This document shows positions 1 through 5,075 of a DNA stretch of 5,075 nt, piece after piece. The DNA lies in NCBI GenBank assembly GCA_900555195.1, contig USKC01000246.1, positions 1 to 5,075 of the forward strand, written 5' to 3'. The stretch is from an uncultured Lachnospiraceae bacterium (GTDB lineage: Bacteria > Bacillota > Clostridia > Lachnospirales > Lachnospiraceae). The notes under the pieces were generated by a model. The model worked only from the letters and a program-made list of their open reading frames with translations, was not told where the DNA came from and did not search any database. Each line of letters begins with the position of its first letter. The stretch's first letter is position 1. A program made the translations under genes and the position numbers.

Positions 1-2223
1 GAAAAGGGATTGGCCTACGGAATCCAGGATCTTGCGGAGCGGCTCGGGGACGTTGCCTTTGCAAAAGGATATGTGGGAAAACCGGAGACCGCACTCAGGG
101 GCGTGGATAAGTTCATCATGAACACGGAGGATGAGAGTTGGTGGATGAATCCGGAGTATTGGGAAGATTTCATCAGCGCTCTGGCCAGATTCCGTTATAA
201 CCGGCTGGCATTTGTCGCTGGATTTGACACGGAATATCTGACGCCGCCCTATCCGTTCTTTGTGGATGTGGAAGGGTTTGAAGATGTCAGGGTAGATGGG
301 AAGGCGGATAAGAAGCGGAATCTGGATGCGCTTCGCATGATCGGGCGGATCTGCCATGAATATCACCTGGAATTCTCTTTCGCGATCTGGCAGCAGCAGC
401 CGTGGCAGAGGGAGGACAGGCAGCTGGTCAAGGGACTGGAGAAGCAGGAACGTCTGGAAGCATATTGCAGCAAGGGGATCAAAGCGCTGCTTCGGGCGTG
501 TCCGGAGATTGATAACGTTCATTTCCGGGTGAATCATGAGTCCGGCGTGGGCGGCCGCGACAGCGCAGAGGCCTATTGGCTTGCGCAGATCGATGCAGTT
601 GGAGAGGCAGCGCGCGAGGCTGCAGAAGGCGGAAGGCGGCTTACTCTGGAACTGCGGGCCAAGGGAATGACGGACCAAATGGCGGAACGGGCCCTGGAAG
701 ATGGGCTTGAACTGATGGTCTCCACGAAATATTGCTGTGAGCATGCGGGGCTTCCTTATCATCTGTCCCAGATGAGAGGCCAGGAACTGGCGGATCTGAG
801 CAATCTGAATATGGCGAGGCGTTATAGCTATGCGGATATGCTGAAACGTCCGCACGGCTATGATATGGTATATCGTCTTTGGTTCAATGGCTCCATGGAT
901 CTGTTCACCTGGGCAGATCCGGAATATGTGAGAAAATTTGTCCGCTCCATGCAGGTAGGAGATGCAAAGGGGTTTGAACTCATGCCCCCTCTGACGCTGA
1001 AGGGCGGAAGGGAATTTGAAAAGCATGCTGGCTGGAAGCTCTTTTCCGATGCGGATTATCAGCCCCCGAAGTGGGAGGATGAGAGATATTGGCAGTTCTA
1101 TATGATGTTTGGAAGGCTTGGCTATGACAGTAACTACGGCGGAGAAGCGTGGAAAACGGAAAGGCGGAACAGGCTGGGAGAGAATGCAGAACTGGCAGGG
1201 CATCTTACGGAATTATCCAGCAAAGTCATGCCTTTTATCACCAGTTTTCACTTTACGGAACATCCGCAGCTCTGCTACTGGCCGGAATTGAGTACAGGCG
1301 CTGCCTTGTTTGTAGAAAATAATTACCACCCGAATTTCAGAGCGGAACGGGATACTTATCAGGATTCCCTGCCCTGTGATGAAGGATTGTTTTATTCCAT
1401 CGCAAATTATGTGAAGGCCAGGGGAAAGACGGACGGAAAGTATACGCCGGGGCAGATCTATAACTGGCTGGATCGGCTTGGCAGAAAGCTGAAAGCATAT
1501 TTGGACGCCGCGCAGGGCCTGGAGGGCGGCTGGGAATGGAAGGGGATCGTCCTGGATGCGCGGATGCTGTATGAACTGTGCTGTTTCCATAAGAATAAAC
1601 TGGTCGCAGCCTGGGGGCTGAGTTATTTCCTGTATGAAAATAAGGATGCCTATCTGCAGGAAGCTGCGGACAGGATGAAGGATGCTAAGGGCTGCTGGGA
1701 GAGACTTGCTGATCTGGGAACGGCGTACCATGAGAACCTCATGTTCGCTGCGGGACCCAACTGCATGCGCAGAGGAACCTGGAAGGACTATCTTCCGGAA
1801 ATTGAAAGAGACCTGGCCAAACTGGAGGAGCTTGCAGGAGCGGCCAAAGCGAAGCAGGATTCCGTTCTCTATGCTGTCAGTCAGAAAAGCCCAGCCATGA
1901 GAGACTCCCTTCCTGATAAACACATGGCGGGCCAACCGCTGTCGGTTGTTGTCTGGTGTGATACCAATCAGGTGAAGAGGCTGTTCATGAAATATCGGAG
2001 AACGAACCAGCTGGAAGGGCCGTTCCATGAAATGGAAATGGAAAAACAGGAAGACGGTTTTACCTGCACGCTGGAAGGAAGCTATATGACGCCGGAATGG
2101 GATCTTCTCGTCTATTTTGATTCTGTGGATGAACAGGGAGACGCGATCCTTTATCCGGGAATTGATTCGGAACAGTTTGCAATGCCTTATAAACAGATCA
2201 GGATCTGTTCAAAAGAGGAATAA
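1..2223 (+). CDS. TIM-barrel glycoside hydrolase, alpha-glucuronidase-like (5'-partial)
   Basis: The frame is open from the first base, so the gene starts upstream. The TTG at position 10 lies inside a conserved-looking stretch (GLAYGIQDLAERL) and is not a credible start. That stretch resembles the end of the N-terminal alpha/beta domain that precedes the barrel in GH67 and GH20-type enzymes. Numbering from the first codon in the window, eight barrel strands can be followed: about 35-44, 65-74, 123-132, 171-180, 213-222, 236-245, 288-297 and 323-332. Glu180, in FRVNHESG at the end of strand 4, is my best candidate for a catalytic acid; this is inference. A mostly helical region (about 380-625) and a C-terminal beta-sandwich-like domain (about 640-736, with LLVYFDSVDEQG and YPG motifs) follow. 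I recognise the fold and a group of largely uncharacterised homologues, but not a proven substrate; PGAP-style naming would be alpha-glucuronidase-family hydrolase. About 14 cysteines suggest a cytoplasmic location. Its 3' end faces the convergent rhamnosidase. The coding call is firm; the activity is tentative. Confidence 0.85.
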   Translation, partial: EKGLAYGIQDLAERLGDVAFAKGYVGKPETALRGVDKFIMNTEDESWWMNPEYWEDFISALARFRYNRLAFVAGFDTEYLTPPYPFFVDVEGFEDVRVDGKADKKRNLDALRMIGRICHEYHLEFSFAIWQQQPWQREDRQLVKGLEKQERLEAYCSKGIKALLRACPEIDNVHFRVNHESGVGGRDSAEAYWLAQIDAVGEAAREAAEGGRRLTLELRAKGMTDQMAERALEDGLELMVSTKYCCEHAGLPYHLSQMRGQELADLSNLNMARRYSYADMLKRPHGYDMVYRLWFNGSMDLFTWADPEYVRKFVRSMQVGDAKGFELMPPLTLKGGREFEKHAGWKLFSDADYQPPKWEDERYWQFYMMFGRLGYDSNYGGEAWKTERRNRLGENAELAGHLTELSSKVMPFITSFHFTEHPQLCYWPELSTGAALFVENNYHPNFRAERDTYQDSLPCDEGLFYSIANYVKARGKTDGKYTPGQIYNWLDRLGRKLKAYLDAAQGLEGGWEWKGIVLDARMLYELCCFHKNKLVAAWGLSYFLYENKDAYLQEAADRMKDAKGCWERLADLGTAYHENLMFAAGPNCMRRGTWKDYLPEIERDLAKLEELAGAAKAKQDSVLYAVSQKSPAMRDSLPDKHMAGQPLSVVVWCDTNQVKRLFMKYRRTNQLEGPFHEMEMEKQEDGFTCTLEGSYMTPEWDLLVYFDSVDEQGDAILYPGIDSEQFAMPYKQIRICSKEE

Positions 2224-2372
2224 AAAAAGAGTATATCCGCCTGAACGCTTCCTGTTTCCTCCAGGACCAGGCCGCCGGAACGGCGGCCGCCATGGCAGTG
2301 CGCGAGGGCTGCGCGGTGTCAGAGGTGAATGTGAGGAAGCTGCAGGAAGAACTGCAGGCGGATGGAGTATAC
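2219..2372 (-). terminator. Possible terminator of the rhamnosidase gene: long interrupted hairpin plus T-tract
   Basis: Collinear complementary blocks pair 2231-2235 with 2368-2372, 2236-2243 with 2355-2362, 2248-2254 with 2343-2349, and 2256-2261 with 2333-2338. This gives 26 base pairs with small internal loops and bulges. On the minus strand the closing GTATAC/GTATAT end is followed at once by TCTTTTTTTATT (2230-2219). The hairpin begins about 50 bases after the rhamnosidase stop codon. The U-tract position is right for intrinsic termination, but the enclosed loop (about 70 bases, with its own GC hairpin) is much larger than usual, so the call is tentative. On the plus strand no T-tract follows the repeat. 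Confidence 0.4.
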
Positions 2373-2417
2373 CTGGAGGGCGTGCCGGGAATGGGAACTC
2401 ACCCGGGCAGGGCATGA
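2226..2417 (+). pseudogene. 3' remnant of an FAD-dependent oxidoreductase gene
   Basis: Read in the frame ending at the TGA at 2415-2417, this stretch gives about 63 residues that match the extreme C-terminus of FAD-dependent oxidoreductases (FAD_oxidored type). The pattern R-x-x-A-x-C is followed by QAAGTAAAMAVREG, then VNVRKLQEELQADGVYL. In the family this is the FAD-contacting G-x-AAG-x-AAA helix plus the closing 'V-x-x-LQ-x-x-L-x-x-x-G' helix. The first glycine of the usual GQAAG is Asp here. No start codon or ribosome binding site precedes the conserved part: the frame is closed by TAA at 2190-2192, and the only ATG (2292) lies within the motif without a Shine-Dalgarno sequence. The remaining ~85-90% of a normal gene is absent. 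The homology begins directly after the hydrolase stop codon (2221-2223), in a different frame, which suggests a deletion that fused the end of one gene to the tail of the next in a former plus-strand operon. The family assignment comes from motif recognition and was not tested by search. Confidence 0.7.
2271..2287. repeat. Short GC-rich perfect hairpin GCCGCCG-GAA-CGGCGGC
   Basis: Seven perfect G/C pairs enclose a 3-base loop at the centre of the larger inverted repeat. No T-tract follows on either strand, so it is not a stand-alone intrinsic terminator. It also encodes the AAGTAA part of the oxidoreductase remnant, where GC-rich alanine codons could produce such a palindrome by chance. It could still nucleate folding of the larger structure. 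Confidence 0.5.
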
Positions 2418-2440
2418 AAAGCTATGACGGTCCGGGTGAG
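2398..2440. repeat. Perfect 9-bp inverted repeat straddling the rhamnosidase stop codon
   Basis: CTCACCCGG (2398-2406) is matched by CCGGGTGAG (2432-2440) across a 25-base spacer. The rhamnosidase stop codon (2422-2424) lies inside the spacer, and the right arm encodes the last few codons of that protein (about Cys817 to Pro821). No T-tract follows on either strand. It may be a transcript-end structure, a trace of a rearrangement, or chance in GC-rich sequence. Confidence 0.55.
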
Positions 2441-4890
2441 CAGGTAAAGGAATGAACTCCGCTTTGAACGAGCCGCGGTTCGTTTTGGCCGGGAAGATAG
2501 ACATAGGCGGTCATATTTGCCGGAATGGTAACGGTCAGGCAGAATATGCCGTTGGCATCTATTTTCCATGAGGATGTCACATCCCCCCGCACGGTCGGGA
2601 TTGAGCAGTGCGAATAGGAGAGACCGCCGGTAACCGGCCGGATTTCGACGGCCTCATATCCCGGCTTCAGCGCGCGTATGCCGCCCACATACCGCGGCAT
2701 CAGATAAGCCGGGTAGGCGGTCCATGCATGATTTCCCATATTATCGGGGCTTAGTTCGCCAAACGATTCCCAGTTGGTATAATTGGCCTTCAGCATCTGA
2801 TCATACCGCGCATAATTTTGTACGGCCAATTCACCCAGCCCAGCCGTATAAAGCGCGCTAAATAACGCATCTCCGCCATAGCCTCCCACATCAATGCCGC
2901 TCTTCGCCATTTCGGCCAGCCATCGGATGCATCCCGGCTGATGCTGTTTTGGCACAACGCCGGCACGCAGGGCCCATGCGGTTCCCAAGGGATGTATCTC
3001 GGAAGAATTCGGACATGTTTTATAGCAGCATCCGTTCTGTAAAAGCAGCCGGTTAATGGCTTCGTACAGGGATGCTGCTTTCTGCGCGTGATGCGGGCGA
3101 TCGTCTGCGCCCAGCCTGGCGGCGATTTTTTCAGACAGACGATATACCATATATAAATGGCAGTTCGTTACGATATTTTCCCCGCCGTTGGAAATGCTGC
3201 CTCCGGCATAATCAGAAGCCCTCCATCCCGGCGGATCATACAGACCGGACGGTTTGCGGGTGGTTTCAAAATACTGCAGCAGCCTTTGCAGGATAGGATA
3301 CATATGCTTCAATAACAGCAGATCTGCGCTGGCCATGTATTGTTCCCATAACAGCATGGGCCAATAAAGAGACCACTCAGCCAGTTCGGAATGAAAATCC
3401 CTGGCTGGCGAACAGGAAAGCAGATTGCCGTTTGGAAGCTGCTCTGCGGCATAGTCCCTGATAATTTTATCGATCAGTTGCGTATTGCGATGATTATAAA
3501 GGATGCCCATTCCGATGTTCCAGGAGTCGGCGGTCCAAGGGCTCTGTTCCCGGTTGGCATCCACGCTGATGATACCCTGCTGCACATTCTGCCAAGAAGA
3601 GCGGGTGCACATCTCATATATCTGGTTCATGCGCTCATCCGAACAAGAGAAGATGCCGGTGCGTTCCTCTTCGGAACTGGACAGCCATCCGATGACGTGT
3701 TCGGGGTTCAGGATGCCGGAAAATCCGCGGATTTCCAGATACCTGAAGCTGGTATGGCGAACAAACGGGGTATAGAATTGATCGTTTGCACCACTGCAGA
3801 TATAAGTATCATATCCGGCATCTCCCCAACCCGGCTGCACTTCCCAGTACTGAATCTGGATCCGCTGTCCGTATGTACAGCCAGAAAAAGTGATCTGAGG
3901 CCAGCCGGTCAGGCAGTAAGGAAATTCGACCAGCCAAGCATGGTCAGATTGTTGCCGGATGCTGACGGGACGGACAGCCCGGCGTTCCTGCTCAATGCCG
4001 GTTCGCTGCGCATAAAGCTGGTAAGAACTGCGATCCACACAGACGACAGGCTGCCATCCTGCTTCTGAAAGCATATCAGAATCAACAAGCTGTCTGGCAT
4101 CATATAGGATGGAGGCACGGTTTTTCTCCCCTCCGTAAAAACCGAACCAGACAGGGTTTTCTTCAATATAGGGCGTGGTATGCCACTGCCAGGTTTCGTC
4201 CGTTTTGATGAGCCCAAATGTTCCATCTGCGTTGTGTATATGCAGTTCCATCCGCAGGCATGGATGGGCATTGACGCCCGAATCTTTCCACATGCCGTGC
4301 CAATGGGCAAGGACCTGGAGCGAATTAATCCCCTTTTTCAGATGAGAGGAAACATCTATGGCCAGATACTGGCCATAGGAATAGGGATCGCTTCGGGCCG
4401 GCCCTGCAGCGATATGCACGCCGTTGATCAGAAGCACTGCATCATTATGTGCGAACAGATACACTGTGGCCTGCTCAGCAGGGGCGCTGAGGGAAAAGGA
4501 TTTACGGAACAGCACATAACTGTTCGGGTGTTCCTGCGGCTTCCAGATATCTTTCGCCTGCCACTCATGGGGAGAAAGCCCCGTGCCGAACCAGGTGTGG
4601 GAGGGTTCGCAGGCATGGCTGCACTCGTCCCATACACACAGGTCGAGACGGTATCGCTGAGCGGGTTTCAGGGCGCTGCCTTCATAGATAAGGCCGGTGC
4701 TTTTGGAGGATTGGACATGGCCGGTGTCCCACATAACGAGGCCGGAGCGCTCTTCTATCACTCGGATTTGGTAAGCGGACTGCATGCAGTTTTCCTGGCC
4801 GGATGCAAGCTGCCAGGAAAACTGCAAACTCTCCCGGTCAACCGCAGCAGGCTGTTTTTGGCCGCAGATTAGAATTCGTTCTATTTTCAT
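2422..4890 (-). CDS. GH78 alpha-L-rhamnosidase
   Basis: Hydrolyses terminal alpha-L-rhamnose from plant glycans or glycosides by the inverting mechanism of GH78. The 822 residues follow the family order: an N-terminal Ig/Fn3-like domain (about 5-105, with FSWQL, AYQIRV and WDTG motifs), a rhamnosidase N-domain (about 120-265, with the INGVHIAAGP jelly-roll motif), a concanavalin-like domain (about 305-405), the (alpha/alpha)6 catalytic barrel (about 408-738) and a C-terminal beta domain (about 740-815). The signature D444-A-N-R447-E448-Q-S-P-W452-T-A-D455 corresponds to the D-C-P-x-R-E-x-x-x-W-T-G-D motif; Glu448 and Asp455 align with substrate-contacting acidic residues of Bacillus RhaB. Glu708 in NYTNWESFG is the likely general base, followed by NHAWTAYPAYLMPRYVGGI. 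There is no signal peptide, and about 20 cysteines suggest cytoplasmic action on imported oligosaccharides. The ATG is supported by GAGGG five bases upstream. The gene converges on the plus-strand hydrolase. Family assignment is secure; exact linkage preference is not readable. Confidence 0.93.
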   Translation of the reverse strand: MKIERILICGQKQPAAVDRESLQFSWQLASGQENCMQSAYQIRVIEERSGLVMWDTGHVQSSKSTGLIYEGSALKPAQRYRLDLCVWDECSHACEPSHTWFGTGLSPHEWQAKDIWKPQEHPNSYVLFRKSFSLSAPAEQATVYLFAHNDAVLLINGVHIAAGPARSDPYSYGQYLAIDVSSHLKKGINSLQVLAHWHGMWKDSGVNAHPCLRMELHIHNADGTFGLIKTDETWQWHTTPYIEENPVWFGFYGGEKNRASILYDARQLVDSDMLSEAGWQPVVCVDRSSYQLYAQRTGIEQERRAVRPVSIRQQSDHAWLVEFPYCLTGWPQITFSGCTYGQRIQIQYWEVQPGWGDAGYDTYICSGANDQFYTPFVRHTSFRYLEIRGFSGILNPEHVIGWLSSSEEERTGIFSCSDERMNQIYEMCTRSSWQNVQQGIISVDANREQSPWTADSWNIGMGILYNHRNTQLIDKIIRDYAAEQLPNGNLLSCSPARDFHSELAEWSLYWPMLLWEQYMASADLLLLKHMYPILQRLLQYFETTRKPSGLYDPPGWRASDYAGGSISNGGENIVTNCHLYMVYRLSEKIAARLGADDRPHHAQKAASLYEAINRLLLQNGCCYKTCPNSSEIHPLGTAWALRAGVVPKQHQPGCIRWLAEMAKSGIDVGGYGGDALFSALYTAGLGELAVQNYARYDQMLKANYTNWESFGELSPDNMGNHAWTAYPAYLMPRYVGGIRALKPGYEAVEIRPVTGGLSYSHCSIPTVRGDVTSSWKIDANGIFCLTVTIPANMTAYVYLPGQNEPRLVQSGVHSFTCSPGPS

Positions 4891-4895
4891 AACAT

Positions 4896-4904
4896 CCCTC
4901 TTTT
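4896..4904 (-). promoter_or_regulatory. Ribosome binding site of the rhamnosidase gene
   Basis: Read on the minus strand the sequence is AAAAGAGGG, then ATGTT, then the ATG at 4890-4888. The purine block ends five bases before the start codon, a normal Shine-Dalgarno spacing. It fixes the start at 4890. Confidence 0.75.
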
Positions 4905-4930
4905 CCGAACCCTGTTGGGCTGCATAGATA

Positions 4931-4959
4931 ATTATAAGATAGCATACGCTAAAGAAGAA
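4931..4959 (-). promoter_or_regulatory. Putative promoter of the rhamnosidase gene
   Basis: A perfect TATAAT -10 box lies at 4936-4931 on the minus strand, about 40 bases before the start codon. This predicts a short leader of about 30-35 bases. At 17-base spacing the -35 position reads TTCTTC (4959-4954), a poor match to TTGACA, and there is no extended TG element. A strong -10 with a weak -35 would fit an activator-dependent promoter, as is common for sugar-catabolic genes; that is inference. The spacer contains AGCGTATGCT, an imperfect palindrome, too short to name an operator. Confidence 0.55.
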
Positions 4960-5075
4960 TTGCTACTGAATTTTTGCATTGCTGTTTGGCCCTCTGGTGA
5001 GCCTGTACGCTGCGCGGTTCCTGAGCCTGACCCTAAAACAGCGCCCTGACGTCCGGGGCTCCTTTCGGGCACGGT
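4960..5075. other. Unassigned edge segment upstream of the rhamnosidase gene
   Basis: No gene can be assigned. On the plus strand the frame from 4970 stays open to the window edge and reads as a hydrophobic stretch (ALLFGPLVSLYAARFLSLTL) then a basic tail, but it has no ATG and no convincing ribosome binding site. On the minus strand one frame ends at a TAG (5035-5033) after about 13 codons from the edge (CPKGAPDVRALF), which could be the tail of an upstream gene in the rhamnosidase direction. The 8-base direct repeat TGAGCCTG occurs at 4998-5005 and 5022-5029. These readings exclude each other in part, and none is established. Confidence 0.25.

Noticed and set aside
10..12. TTG as the start codon of the plus-strand hydrolase
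   Set aside because: The frame is open to base 1, and the residues around the TTG fit the interior of the protein (end of the N-terminal alpha/beta domain). The gene is cut by the window edge.
1213..2028. Long open frame on the minus strand, opposite the hydrolase gene (271 codons)
   Set aside because: It lies wholly inside a well-supported gene on the other strand. Its translation has no recognisable domain and is full of low-information Pro/Arg/Ile stretches; it is an antisense shadow.
2117..2455. Plus-strand open frame of 112 codons across the intergenic region
   Set aside because: It starts inside the hydrolase gene in another frame, and its Gly/Arg-rich translation is typical of an out-of-frame reading of GC-rich sequence. 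The frame ending at 2417 gives the recognisable oxidoreductase motif instead.
3391..4068. Plus-strand open frame of about 225 codons inside the rhamnosidase gene
   Set aside because: Antisense to the conserved GH78 catalytic and concanavalin-like domains, with no family resemblance and no ribosome binding site seen.
4180..4872. Plus-strand open frame of about 230 codons opposite the rhamnosidase N-terminus
   Set aside because: Overlaps the conserved N-terminal domains on the other strand; its openness follows from the codon choice of the real gene, and no domain is recognisable.
4970..5075. Plus-strand hydrophobic open frame running off the right edge (possible membrane protein start)
   Set aside because: No ATG, no good ribosome binding site, only about 35 codons visible, and it overlaps alternative minus-strand readings; not enough to call a gene.

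Overview
The window holds two large carbohydrate-active enzyme genes that converge on each other, with the decayed 3' end of a third gene between them. Both proteins look bacterial and cytoplasmic: each is rich in cysteine, and the one with a visible N-terminus has no signal peptide. The GC-moderate coding style, the AGAGGG-type ribosome binding site and the gene content fit a plant-glycan-degrading Firmicute, such as a gut or soil Lachnospiraceae or Paenibacillus-like organism. This taxonomic guess is inference only; no rRNA or other marker gene is present.

Layout. Positions 1-2223 (+) carry a 5'-truncated gene for a TIM-barrel glycoside hydrolase of the alpha-glucuronidase/hexosaminidase-like type, followed in the same protein by a helical region and a C-terminal beta domain. 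Positions 2226-2417 (+) carry no intact gene. They do read, in one continuous frame, as the last ~60 residues of an FAD-dependent oxidoreductase, recognisable by a QAAGTAAA motif. I read this as a gene remnant left by a deletion just after the hydrolase stop codon. The same stretch folds into a long interrupted inverted repeat (arms 2231-2261 and 2333-2372). On the minus strand it is followed directly by a T7-containing tract, so it may serve as the terminator of the opposing gene. A second inverted repeat (2398-2406/2432-2440) straddles the stop codon of that gene. Positions 2422-4890 (-) carry a complete 822-residue family GH78 alpha-L-rhamnosidase. Positions 4891-5075 hold its ribosome binding site, a TATAAT -10 box and an unassigned edge segment.

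How the parts fit. The intact hydrolase, the rhamnosidase and the lost oxidoreductase suggest a locus for taking apart rhamnose- and possibly uronate-containing plant glycans or glycosides, with imported oligosaccharides trimmed inside the cell. The substrate link is inference. I found no CRISPR array, tRNA, rRNA, insertion sequence or phage element, and no convincing new multi-gene system. The most informative feature is the junction region at 2220-2440.
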